Origin: Leptospira bourretii
GTDB lineage: Bacteria > Spirochaetota > Leptospiria > Leptospirales > Leptospiraceae
Direction of reading: 5' to 3'
DNA: 64,000 bases
NCBI RefSeq assembly: GCF_004770145.1
Contig: NZ_RQFW01000005.1
Location: 1-64,000, forward strand
The stretch's first letter is position 1; each line of letters starts with the position of its first letter. Shown piece after piece: positions 33,686-41,806 of the stretch. Both the position numbers and the translations under genes were made by a program. The notes below the pieces were generated by a model. It searched no databases, was not told the DNA's origin, and worked only from the letters and a program-made list of their open reading frames with translations.

Positions 33686-34468
33686 ATGCGAAGAACGATC
33701 ACCACTGTACTTGCGATGCTGTTTGCAGGCTCGCTCAGTGCACAAACATACACCGTGTTCATTCACGGAAAATCAGACAAAAACCACAACGGCGTGGGAA
33801 CAACAGACGTAAATTCGTATTGGGGAACCTCTGCGAATACAGTATCTGGATCTAAAATTTTCATCGGTTACGATGGAACTTCTGATCCTAGAACTTACGG
33901 AACTGCCCGTGCGCAAACAAACATTGCGACTGGACTCACAAACTATTGCAAAGGGTCTAACTCTTGCAAAATCGTTTGTCATTCAGCAGGGTGTTATGCG
34001 ATTGAATTCTGGTTGTCAAACCTTGGTTCTACTGCATCAGCAAAAGGGTTTAATCTAACAAAAGTGACAGCTCTTGCTGCTGCTTCAGGTGGATCAGAAC
34101 TTGCTTCTGCACTCAATGGCGTAACGTTTGGATTTGCAGGAAATGCGATGGACAAATCTCTCATCGTATCCACGGCTCGTGGGGCATTCAATCACAACAA
34201 CACTGGTGGAATTCAGATCAACCATGTACCTGGTTATAAAGGTGCATTCGGACCATCTGCCATCCTTCCTGGAGAAGACGACTATGCAGTAGCATACCAT
34301 TCTTCTTGTGGATACAACCGTGCTGGTGGACTTGATAAATGCCAAACTTCTATCGTGAGTGGTAGCACTACTTATACACAATACACTGGACACCTGAGAG
34401 CACCTTCTCTCACAGCAACCGGTTTGTATAAGAATCATAGTGAGATTAAAAACGAGGGAACTCGTTAA
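33686..34468 (+). CDS. Secreted Cys-rich alpha/beta-hydrolase-like protein, copy 3
   Basis: 260 residues from the ATG at 33686, with GGAAAGGGAA upstream; the frame extends to 33584 but that part overlaps the terminator and lacks a signal peptide. It keeps the signal peptide, FIHGKSDKNHNG, CHSAGC and all six Cys. About eight residues of the copy 1/2 loop before the C-terminal strand are missing (QTSIVSGSTTYTQYTGH replaces it), and the end differs (LYKNHSEIKNEGTR). These changes could alter substrate entry. It has its own probable promoter and a terminator. Confidence 0.85.
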   Translation: MRRTITTVLAMLFAGSLSAQTYTVFIHGKSDKNHNGVGTTDVNSYWGTSANTVSGSKIFIGYDGTSDPRTYGTARAQTNIATGLTNYCKGSNSCKIVCHSAGCYAIEFWLSNLGSTASAKGFNLTKVTALAAASGGSELASALNGVTFGFAGNAMDKSLIVSTARGAFNHNNTGGIQINHVPGYKGAFGPSAILPGEDDYAVAYHSSCGYNRAGGLDKCQTSIVSGSTTYTQYTGHLRAPSLTATGLYKNHSEIKNEGTR

Positions 34469-34486
34469 TTCATTCGTCTGAGAAAA

Positions 34487-34513
34487 AACCCTTTGGTTTT
34501 TTGCCAAAGGGTT
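34487..34513 (-). terminator. Terminator of the RND-TolC operon
   Basis: AACCCTTTGG and CCAAAGGGTT form a perfect 10-base stem with a 7-base loop. On the minus strand it is followed by TTTTTTCTC, so it ends the leftward RND operon although it lies beyond the copy 3 terminator. Confidence 0.75.
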
Positions 34514-34520
34514 CCGACTG

Positions 34521-34550
34521 AAAGGCTGAAAGTAATTTCAGCCTTTTTTA
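34521..34550 (+). terminator. Terminator of hydrolase copy 3
   Basis: AAAGGCTGAAA and TTTCAGCCTTT form an 11-base stem with a GTAA loop and run into a T tract on the plus strand. Each of the two hairpins in this 108-base gap serves the opposite gene. Confidence 0.85.
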
Positions 34551-34576
34551 TTTGAAGCCAATTTTCGACTCATTCT

Positions 34577-37500
34577 TTAGGCGTGTTTGATGACTCCCTG
34601 TCTTGATTTTCCGATCAGCCAATAATACATAACAGGAACTGCAAATCGACTAAGAACAGTTGCTGCGATTTCACCAAACATAAGTGAGATGGCAAGACCC
34701 TGGAAGATGGGATCAAATAACATCACAAAGGATCCAACCACAACAGCAGAAGCAGTGAGTAACATTGGCCTAAACCGAACGACTCCCGCATGGACAACGG
34801 CTTCTTTGAGTTCGACTCCCTTTTTAATTTCACCTTCGATAAAATCCACGAGAATGATGGAGTTTCGAACAATGATCCCCGCTCCCGCAATAAATCCAAT
34901 CATTGAAGTTGCAGTGAAATACGCTCCCATTGTCCAGTGACCTGGTAAAATTCCGATGAGAGAGATGGGAATCGGAGCCATAATCACAAGTGGGACAGTA
35001 TAACTTTTAAACCAGCCAAGAACCAAAACGTAAATGAGTAAAATCACAACAGCAAATGCACCACCAAGATCACGGAACACCTCATAGGTGATAAACCATT
35101 CCCCATCCCATTTGATCACAGGTTTTGTTGTATTCCAAGGTACATCGGCAGTTTGTGTTTCATATTTGATTTTGGGAGCCAGTTTTAACATCCCATAAAC
35201 GGGAGCTTCTTCTGCACCTGAAAGTTCACTCATGACATAGTTGACCGGTTTTAGATTTTTACGAAAGAGGGCTCTATCTTCTTCTTTGTAAACATTTCCC
35301 AATACTCGTTCAGAGGAAACAACTCCAGATTCCATAGACATGATGTTTTGGTTTTGGAATGGATTTTTTGATCCACGTGCACTCTGTATGACAGAAAGGT
35401 TGACGGATACTTCTTCCGGTTCTTCCGCAGTCGCCAAACTAACCAGAGGTGATTCTGAAAAAAGAATGGAACCCGTATAGGCAAGGGCAGAAGTTTTGAT
35501 TCCAAAAAGCCCCGACTTTTCAAAATCAATCGGATATACTAGTTTGGGACGACCATTCCGCAAGGACGTATCTAAATCCACAACGCTTGGTTCTTCACGG
35601 AAAACATTGTAAATTTCTTCTGCTACACGTTTTCTTTCAAGGGCAGTCGGACCATATACTTCTGCTACCATAGTTGCCATGACTGGTGGCCCTGGTGGAA
35701 TTTCTAAAACCTTAGTCACAACATGGTTACGTTCACCAAACTTTTGTATATCGGATCGTAAAACCTCTATGATCTCATGACTTGATTCTTTACGTTCGTT
35801 TTTGTTCTTTAAAATCACCTGCAAATCATTCATTGAATCAAGGTTACGAAGAAAGGAATGTTTCACCATCCCGGAAAAAGAAAATGGTGCTGCTTCTCCT
35901 GCAAAAATTTGAATTTTTTCTACATTGGGATTTTTCAATAGGATTTTAGTTAATTCTTCTGAATGGCTCATACTTTGAGCGAGTGTTGTTTCTGGTTTAT
36001 AATCTAATAATACCTGAAACTCTTCTTTGTTGTCGAAAGGTAACATTTTAACCTTTACCCACTTAAATCCAACAAAGGCCATTGAAATAAACAACAAACC
36101 AATGGTAACGGCACCAAATACAGCTGCGTTCTTTTTAAATCCTAACAACCAATTCATAAAACGTATGTAGATTTGATCGAGTTTTGAAATCTTATGTTCG
36201 GCAGATTCATTTCCAGTATGTGAATGGTTTTCTTTTAGTAATCTTATGGATGCCCAAGGAGTGATCACGAAGGCAACAATCAAAGATAATATCATCGCAA
36301 GACTTGCACCGACTGGAATTGGTTTCATATAAGGACCCATGAGCCCACGAACAAAGGCCATAGGCAAAATGGCCGCAATGACAGTAAAGGTAGCAAGAAT
36401 GGTAGGATTTCCTACTTCTGACACGGCAACAAGTGTTGCTCGAATGATTCCTAGTTTTGGATTTTCTTCTAAATGCCTTTCGATGTTTTCCACGACGACT
36501 ATAGCATCATCCACAAGGATCCCAATGGAAAAAATCAAAGCAAATAAAGTCACACGGTTCAGAGTGTATCCAAGAAAATAATAAATGGCCAACGTAAGAG
36601 CTAACGTCACTGGGATTGCTATGGCAACCACAAGAGCAGATCTCCATCCCATCCAGAGGGCAATGAGAACCGTAACAGAAATGGTAGCGATCAAAAGATG
36701 TTCGATAAGTTCATGTGATTTGTCTTCTGCTGTACTTCCGTAATCACGAATGACACTCAAACGAATTTCTTTTGGTAAATCTTTCTGAAAGAGATTGGCC
36801 CTTTCTAACAAGTCCTTAGATAAATTAACAACATTTGTTCCCTTTCTTTTGGCAAAAACGATGGTGACAGCATTTCGTTTTCCTTCACCTAACGATTTAT
36901 CATACAAAGCAGAAGATCTTGTTCTTTCTTCGGGCCCTTCTTCTACAACGGCAAGGTCTTGGATCCGTACCACGCGTCCTCCCCTTTGCGCAACAGGGAG
37001 TCTTTTGACATCTGAAATTTTCTTTAATACTCCCCCAACTTCCATATCAAAAACGGAATCGGAAGACCAATTTTTCCCAGCAGGGATCAAAGCATCGTTT
37101 TGTTTTAAACTTTCCGCTACTTCAATCGCAGTCACTCCATAACGACTGAGAAGACTCGGATCTACTTTCACTCGAATGACCTTTTTCAATCCACCTAACA
37201 TTTGTACGGAGGCTAAATCGGGAGTAGAAGAAAGTTCACGAGCAAGAGGAGCTACCAGTTGGCGTAGAGAATAATCATCCAAAGTTTCGGAACTAAAACT
37301 CAATGCTAAAAATGGAACATCATCAATGGAATAGGATTTTACCATTGGACTCAGCGCATTTTTAGGAAGTGCATTCTTTAGTTCCATTAACTTATGGTGA
37401 ATCTTCACAAGAGAAGGTTCAATTGGTTCTCCCACCTTGAAACGCACTGTGATATAACTTCCATGCCATTTACTTGTGGAATAAACATATTCAACACCTT

Positions 37501-37756
37501 CAAGTCCCCAAACAGCACGTTCGACAACTTCCGTAACTTTCCGCTCTGTTTCTTCTGGAGAAAACCCAGGAGAAGGAATTTGGATATCAATCATCGGAAC
37601 CGAAATTTGTGGTTCTTCTTCTTTTGGTGTTAGGTAAACTGCAAAGAGCCCCAAAACCAAACTTGCTATCGCTATGACTGGCGTAAGACGTGAATGCAAA
37701 AAAGTTTCTGCAAGCCGTCCAGCAAACCCTTTTCTAATTTCTTCCAATGGATTCAT
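34577..37756 (-). CDS. RND efflux transporter permease subunit
   Basis: A 1059-residue inner-membrane proton-driven pump of the AcrB/CzcA superfamily: first helix (LTPVIAIASLVLGLFAVYL), porter domain with SPGFSPEETERKVTEVVERA, TM4 with the proton-relay pair in SIGILVDDAIVVVENIERHL, and the repeated second half ending with GAGIIVRNSIILVDFIEGE. EEEPQISVPMIDI after the first helix is typical of a metal- or small-molecule RND branch. No periplasmic adaptor (HlyD/AcrA type) is encoded next to it. The start overlaps the TolC gene by 23 bases. The substrate is unknown; the CstR-like repressor upstream hints at reactive sulfur or metal. Confidence 0.93.
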   Translation of the reverse strand: MNPLEEIRKGFAGRLAETFLHSRLTPVIAIASLVLGLFAVYLTPKEEEPQISVPMIDIQIPSPGFSPEETERKVTEVVERAVWGLEGVEYVYSTSKWHGSYITVRFKVGEPIEPSLVKIHHKLMELKNALPKNALSPMVKSYSIDDVPFLALSFSSETLDDYSLRQLVAPLARELSSTPDLASVQMLGGLKKVIRVKVDPSLLSRYGVTAIEVAESLKQNDALIPAGKNWSSDSVFDMEVGGVLKKISDVKRLPVAQRGGRVVRIQDLAVVEEGPEERTRSSALYDKSLGEGKRNAVTIVFAKRKGTNVVNLSKDLLERANLFQKDLPKEIRLSVIRDYGSTAEDKSHELIEHLLIATISVTVLIALWMGWRSALVVAIAIPVTLALTLAIYYFLGYTLNRVTLFALIFSIGILVDDAIVVVENIERHLEENPKLGIIRATLVAVSEVGNPTILATFTVIAAILPMAFVRGLMGPYMKPIPVGASLAMILSLIVAFVITPWASIRLLKENHSHTGNESAEHKISKLDQIYIRFMNWLLGFKKNAAVFGAVTIGLLFISMAFVGFKWVKVKMLPFDNKEEFQVLLDYKPETTLAQSMSHSEELTKILLKNPNVEKIQIFAGEAAPFSFSGMVKHSFLRNLDSMNDLQVILKNKNERKESSHEIIEVLRSDIQKFGERNHVVTKVLEIPPGPPVMATMVAEVYGPTALERKRVAEEIYNVFREEPSVVDLDTSLRNGRPKLVYPIDFEKSGLFGIKTSALAYTGSILFSESPLVSLATAEEPEEVSVNLSVIQSARGSKNPFQNQNIMSMESGVVSSERVLGNVYKEEDRALFRKNLKPVNYVMSELSGAEEAPVYGMLKLAPKIKYETQTADVPWNTTKPVIKWDGEWFITYEVFRDLGGAFAVVILLIYVLVLGWFKSYTVPLVIMAPIPISLIGILPGHWTMGAYFTATSMIGFIAGAGIIVRNSIILVDFIEGEIKKGVELKEAVVHAGVVRFRPMLLTASAVVVGSFVMLFDPIFQGLAISLMFGEIAATVLSRFAVPVMYYWLIGKSRQGVIKHA

Positions 37757-39146
37757 TTGATCCTTCCTTATTTGAAAATAACGATGTTTCTGTTCTTACC
37801 TGTAAAACCGCGATTTCTGTTTCCATTAATACACGAGCCAATTCCAAAGACTTATTTAATGTTTCCGCAAATTGAATGGCATTGATGGCTCCGCTTTGGA
37901 AGAGTCTTTGCATATTTACAATTTGTTCGTCTTGGTATTTTACTGTTTCTTTTACCAACTCAAGACTCTCTTTTAGAGAAATTTCTTTTTGGAAAAGAGA
38001 CTTTACATGCGCTTCTTCTTCTTTGGTTTTTTCTTCAATTTTTTTTAAGGCTGCTTCCGCATTGAGTTTGGATTCTTCTACTACACCCATATCCTTGGGA
38101 TTGTATAGATTCATTTGCAGATATACTCCTGCTTGGTAGGCATTGGTTGTATTTCGGCTTCCATGATACCCATAAGCTTCTGAATAAGCGCCAACTTTAG
38201 GTAAAAACTTTGCCGTTTCCATATCTGCTTTGAGTCTTTCACCCTCTGCATATTTGATTTGAGCATTCATTTGATTGGATCTTTCGTAACCTGCGGGGCG
38301 TTTGAAATATGTATCTAAAAACACATTCAAATCAGATTCGACGATCTCTAATTCAGAGGAAGGAAGGTCAGAGAGAACATATAAGGTTTCTTTGTAATCA
38401 TTGATTTGCAGATCCGATTGTTTTTCTAAAACTGCAATTTGATTTTTGATCGATTTTAATGCAAGATAACCTGCATACCCAACTGGATTCCCTTTATTAC
38501 CCAGTGAATAGTTCGATTGAAACCTAGATTCAATTTTTTTAATTTGTTCCAATCTTTTTTTATATTCATTCAAAGATTGAATGGCTCTATAATAAAATCC
38601 GGTTTGTGCAAACTCTCGGTCGCGGATGGCAAGCCACTCAAACTTAAGACCTGTCGAACGTTTTTCATTCATGGCAGCAAGAGTTTTGCCTGAACCACCT
38701 TCATACAAAGGTAAATCCATTCCAAGTGTTCCTCGAGAATATGTATGACTTCCCGGATAATTGAGCGTATCTTTTGCAAAAAGATTCATTGTATCCGAGT
38801 TTAATGTCGAATAAGGTTGGTTATTAGAATCTAAAAAGTTTCCAGGTCTGTATCTTGTAGAAGCCGTAGAAAAATCCGAATCTGTTGCACTTCGTTGGCT
38901 CAATTTTCCCATAAAATTTAGAGTAGGATCGTTTGTTTGGAAAGTACGTAAATCGGTATAAACTCTAGGTAACCAATGTTTGTCGGATCTGTCCTTGGCA
39001 ATTTCACCTGCCTTCCATTCCAAATATTTGGATTTTCTAGCCGAAGAATTTTCCTCAATCCGTTTCCACAAATCATTAAACCCGACGGCCTCTGCAAAGA
39101 GAGCCATCGGACCTACCAAAAGCAAAAAGCTAATGATTGATTTCAT
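37734..39146 (-). CDS. TolC-family outer-membrane efflux protein
   Basis: A 470-residue protein with a signal peptide (MKSIISFLLLVGPMALFAEA) and long alpha-helical hairpins typical of TolC (MNEKRSTGLKFEWLAIRDRE; ALKKIEEKTKEEEAHVKSLF; GAINAIQFAETLNKSLELAR). A shorter beta part is seen in AYSEAYGYHGSRN. It would form the outer-membrane duct for the RND pump, whose gene overlaps its end. The cognate adaptor is absent from the cluster. The gene follows DUF2892 by 3 bases. Confidence 0.9.
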   Translation of the reverse strand: MKSIISFLLLVGPMALFAEAVGFNDLWKRIEENSSARKSKYLEWKAGEIAKDRSDKHWLPRVYTDLRTFQTNDPTLNFMGKLSQRSATDSDFSTASTRYRPGNFLDSNNQPYSTLNSDTMNLFAKDTLNYPGSHTYSRGTLGMDLPLYEGGSGKTLAAMNEKRSTGLKFEWLAIRDREFAQTGFYYRAIQSLNEYKKRLEQIKKIESRFQSNYSLGNKGNPVGYAGYLALKSIKNQIAVLEKQSDLQINDYKETLYVLSDLPSSELEIVESDLNVFLDTYFKRPAGYERSNQMNAQIKYAEGERLKADMETAKFLPKVGAYSEAYGYHGSRNTTNAYQAGVYLQMNLYNPKDMGVVEESKLNAEAALKKIEEKTKEEEAHVKSLFQKEISLKESLELVKETVKYQDEQIVNMQRLFQSGAINAIQFAETLNKSLELARVLMETEIAVLQVRTETSLFSNKEGSNESIGRN

Positions 39147-39149
39147 TGT

Positions 39150-39374
39150 TTAGTCCCTAACCTTTGGTTCAAAACCAAGTTTGTTCAAAAGAATTGCCAT
39201 TGGACAAAAACCAACGGTTGAAAAAACAACCAAGTTTACACCGACAAGCAGATTCAATAAATACCACCAAGGTGAAACAAAAGTTCCAAGTGATACCCCC
39301 ACAAGACTGAAAAGTCCTGCAATGAAATACACCACTCGTTCCAAATACCAAGATTTTGTTGAAGCTAGAAACAT
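39150..39374 (-). CDS. DUF2892 (YgaP-like transmembrane) protein
   Basis: A 74-residue protein with two membrane helices and the DUF2892 pattern: WYLERVVYFIAGLFSLVG, then NLLVGVNLVVFSTVGFCPMA with the conserved Cys-Pro before LLNKLGF. DUF2892 occurs with rhodanese domains in sulfur metabolism (YgaP). The ATG at 39374 is chosen over 39380 because AGGGGG lies seven bases before it; that ribosome-binding site is part of a C/G-run half-operator. First gene of the DUF2892-TolC-RND operon. Confidence 0.82.
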   Translation of the reverse strand: MFLASTKSWYLERVVYFIAGLFSLVGVSLGTFVSPWWYLLNLLVGVNLVVFSTVGFCPMAILLNKLGFEPKVRD

Positions 39375-39400
39375 TACCATACCCCCTATAGTATATAGAT
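39375..39400. promoter_or_regulatory. Secondary C-tract half-operator over the DUF2892 ribosome-binding site
   Basis: On the plus strand CCATACCCCCTATAGTAT repeats the ATACCCC half of the big palindrome but has a degenerate partner. It covers the DUF2892 ribosome-binding site, so repressor binding here could also block elongation. Confidence 0.4.
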
Positions 39401-39407
39401 TCTAAAT

Positions 39408-39435
39408 CCATATATACCCCATGGGGTATATATGG
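39408..39435. promoter_or_regulatory. 28-base perfect palindrome, CstR/CsoR-type operator
   Basis: Two perfect 13-base arms, CCATATATACCCC and its reverse complement, flank a central AT. The TACCCC-GGGGTA core is typical of CsoR/CstR-family operators. It lies in the promoter of DUF2892-TolC-RND: on the minus strand TTGCCA (39438-39433) and TATATA (39416-39411) lie 16 bases apart with the operator between and over them. The regulator gene lies 41 bases upstream. Confidence 0.78.
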
Positions 39436-39476
39436 CAAGTGATTTTAAGATTTTTTAAAAAAGGGAGGGGGTGATT

Positions 39477-39743
39477 TTAGAGAGAAAATGCGGCTGTGAT
39501 GGCTTTTTTAACGTCCGTTTCGATGTTCTGAACGGATTTTTTTTCTTTAAAGCAGGTATCCATGTATTCGTGGATGTATGCTTCGCCAAATTTTTTCATG
39601 GCCTGGTGGGCGGCTTTTAAAAGTAAAATTGCTTTTTCGCAGTCTTTTTCTTCCGTCGTGATGGTATTCTTGATTGCTTCCAGCTGTCCCTGGATTCGAT
39701 TGATACGGTGGATCAGTTTGGTTTGGTTTTCCGAAAGGCTCAT
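39477..39743 (-). CDS. CsoR/FrmR-family repressor, CstR-like (persulfide-sensor type)
   Basis: An 88-residue four-helix repressor of the DUF156 family: LIHRINRIQGQLEAIKNTI is the family signature of helix 1. Cys35 and Cys64 are 29 residues apart, as Cys31/Cys60 in CstR and Cys36/Cys65 in CsoR, but the copper-ligand His of CsoR (position 60 here) is Tyr. RcnR- and FrmR-type ligands are also absent (position 64 is Cys, not His or Glu). Two Cys without the His favours a persulfide sensor over a copper sensor; this is inference. It is followed by the DUF2892-TolC-RND genes and flanked by two palindromes. Confidence 0.85.
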   Translation of the reverse strand: MSLSENQTKLIHRINRIQGQLEAIKNTITTEEKDCEKAILLLKAAHQAMKKFGEAYIHEYMDTCFKEKKSVQNIETDVKKAITAAFSL

Positions 39744-39747
39744 AGTA

Positions 39748-39765
39748 TATACCCGGCAGGGTATA
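39748..39765. promoter_or_regulatory. Second CstR/CsoR-type palindrome upstream of the repressor gene
   Basis: TATACCC and GGGTATA with a GGCA centre lie within 22 bases of the repressor start and 20 bases of the divergent methyltransferase start. It fits autoregulation and possibly joint control of the methyltransferase. Confidence 0.65.
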
Positions 39766-39784
39766 AGATTCCATCAAGCAAAAA

Positions 39785-40540
39785 ATGACACCTTTCCCTT
39801 TCTCAAAATCACCAGCCACCGTCCTTCCCCAGGCGCCTCCCTACTACCTTTCCAATTTTGGGTATTGGGATGGAGAAATTTCTTATGAAACGGCAGGACT
39901 TCGGTTTGTATCAGAATTTGCCGAAGGCTGTCAGTTAGAAGAAAAAACAAAAATTTTAGAGGTGGGTTCGGGACTCGGCGGCAGTTTGGTTTACTTTGCA
40001 AAAAAGTACAATCCAAAAAAATTGTCTGCTATCAATTTACCTGGGGAACAATCAGATTTCGCAAAACAATTGTTTACCGAAAACAAGATAGCAGTTTCTC
40101 CTTTTTTAGAAGGGAGTTGGGAAAAAATCACAACTTTGGATGATTCTTCCTATCATTATGTTTTTTCTTTAGACGCCTCCTATCATTTTAAAAACTTAAA
40201 TGCGTTTTATCGTGAAAGTTACAGAGTTTTAAAACCTGGCGGAAGACTTGTATTTACAAATTTTCAAATTACAGAAAAAAAGAAAAAAAACTTTTGGTGG
40301 TTGTATCTTCCCTTTCTCATTCCCAAAGGCAATTTGAAGTTAGTCGAGGAAACCATTCAAGATTTAAAATCCATTGGCTTCAAACAAATAAAAGAAGAGA
40401 ATTGGACAAAACCGGTTCTTTATGGATTTATTAAATATTCAGAAAATCTACCGGCTTCTCTAAAAACATTTGGTAAAGTTTTAAATTGGTTTACCAAACA
40501 ATTTTGTCTTAGTTATCATTACTACGTTTTTCAAAAATAG
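39785..40540 (+). CDS. SAM-dependent methyltransferase, class I
   Basis: A 251-residue protein with the Rossmann motif I LEVGSGLGGSLVYFAKK, motif II KLSAINLPGEQSDFAKQLF, a later HYVFSLDASYHFKN (motif IV region) and the post-motif RVLKPGGRLVFTNF. Substrate unknown; similar proteins methylate lipids or quinones. A cyclopropane- or lipid-type substrate is conceivable since the next gene is a FAD oxidoreductase often seen beside such enzymes. It is divergent from the CstR-like gene and convergent with the oxidoreductase. Confidence 0.82.
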   Translation: MTPFPFSKSPATVLPQAPPYYLSNFGYWDGEISYETAGLRFVSEFAEGCQLEEKTKILEVGSGLGGSLVYFAKKYNPKKLSAINLPGEQSDFAKQLFTENKIAVSPFLEGSWEKITTLDDSSYHYVFSLDASYHFKNLNAFYRESYRVLKPGGRLVFTNFQITEKKKKNFWWLYLPFLIPKGNLKLVEETIQDLKSIGFKQIKEENWTKPVLYGFIKYSENLPASLKTFGKVLNWFTKQFCLSYHYYVFQK

Positions 40541-40552
40541 AAAACCCTTTTG

Positions 40553-41806
40553 TCAGTTTCGAATCAAGTCATCAATGTTTTGATTGAGTAACTTAGATGC
40601 GACGAGCAAAGAAGATTTTGCTCCTGCTTCTAAAAGAGGAATTCCATAAAGAGAATAAGACCCACATAACCAAAGATTACGATCCGGTTCAGAATGTAAT
40701 GCAGTGATCCTTTGAATGGCCTTTGCCGTTCGATCATCCATGACAGGCCTTTCAAACTTCGCAAGCTTTAAGATATCATTGTCCTTAGGAAGTTTATGGG
40801 GATTCCATGTTTGGAAGATTTTTTTGCCCTTAAGCTCCGGGATGATTCTCCCTAAGTCCAAAGTAACTTCTGGTTTATCAAAACCATCCCTAACCTTAAA
40901 CACCAATGAGACTGATGGATTTAAAAAATAAGACTGATCAGTATGTAAAACAACATCACTTGATTCATAACGAAATTCGCCGAGAATTTCTTTTTCTAAC
41001 TCAAATCCAGCCCCAAGAAGATCTTTTCCTTGGTTTGCTTGTGTGGAAAGGATCACGTGATCAAATGTTTTTTCTTGGTTTGCAAACTGAATGATTGTTT
41101 TACCATCTTTTTTGTAGATCTTTTGGATGTCGGCATTCAAACTTACGTTTTCTAAATTTTGAGTAAGACGATTTACGATATCTCTTGTTCCTAAACTTGC
41201 CGTTTCTTGTGGTGTATAAGAATAACCCCGAGAATGATAACCGATAATTGTTTCAGCAGGATAGGCACCCACAGTTTCTGTTTTACAAGTATTCACAAGT
41301 GCAAAGGTGGGGAGTAAAAATTCGTAAATAAATTCGTTAGAATAACCATATTTAATCAGAAAATCTAAAATTGAAATATTGCGACTTTCTCGTTTCCAAT
41401 CATCTTTTGCGTTGGCATAAAACTTTAGTAAGTCGGAGAAAATTCTTCGTCCTTTCCATGAAACAAATGAGTTTATTGTTGGAATTCCAAACGGAATACC
41501 GAAAATTTGATGGGAACGAAATCCAAAAACAGAATCACCATTGGATTCAACTCGAAAGGAATAATCAACTGGTCTTGTTTTAATTCCCGCTTTTTCGTAA
41601 ACCTGAAATAAAGTTGGGTAATAGTCACGTTTGATGGTTCTAAAAGGGATATCAAACTCAACCTCTCCCCCATCAATCATTTGTTTGGCGCCAAACGCAG
41701 CCATACCAATCTCTGGATGTTTTTCAAATAAAGTTACATCTTTAAATTTACGTATGGCCCAAGCGGCAGTCAGTCCTGCAATCCCAGAACCAACAACTGC
41801 AATCAC
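40553..41806 (-). CDS. NAD(P)/FAD-dependent oxidoreductase (amine-oxidase-like)
   Basis: A 417-residue flavoprotein. The GTG start at 41806 is set by a GTGA overlap with the upstream stop and by AGGAAG six bases before it, and puts the FAD dinucleotide loop at the N-terminus: VVGSGIAGLTAAWAIRK, then VTLFEKHPEIGMAAFGAKQM. VSLNADIQKIYKKDGKTIIQ and HVILSTQANQG form the second FAD segment, and NLWLCGSYSLYGIPLLEAG the C-terminal FAD motif. Members desaturate or oxidise lipids, amines or carotenoids; the substrate is not known. Translational coupling with the CoA transferase suggests a joint pathway. Confidence 0.88.
   Translation of the reverse strand: MIAVVGSGIAGLTAAWAIRKFKDVTLFEKHPEIGMAAFGAKQMIDGGEVEFDIPFRTIKRDYYPTLFQVYEKAGIKTRPVDYSFRVESNGDSVFGFRSHQIFGIPFGIPTINSFVSWKGRRIFSDLLKFYANAKDDWKRESRNISILDFLIKYGYSNEFIYEFLLPTFALVNTCKTETVGAYPAETIIGYHSRGYSYTPQETASLGTRDIVNRLTQNLENVSLNADIQKIYKKDGKTIIQFANQEKTFDHVILSTQANQGKDLLGAGFELEKEILGEFRYESSDVVLHTDQSYFLNPSVSLVFKVRDGFDKPEVTLDLGRIIPELKGKKIFQTWNPHKLPKDNDILKLAKFERPVMDDRTAKAIQRITALHSEPDRNLWLCGSYSLYGIPLLEAGAKSSLLVASKLLNQNIDDLIRN

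Noticed and set aside
31875..34468. The tandem as one broken or frameshifted large gene
   Set aside because: Each copy has its own start, signal peptide, complete domain and stop codon.
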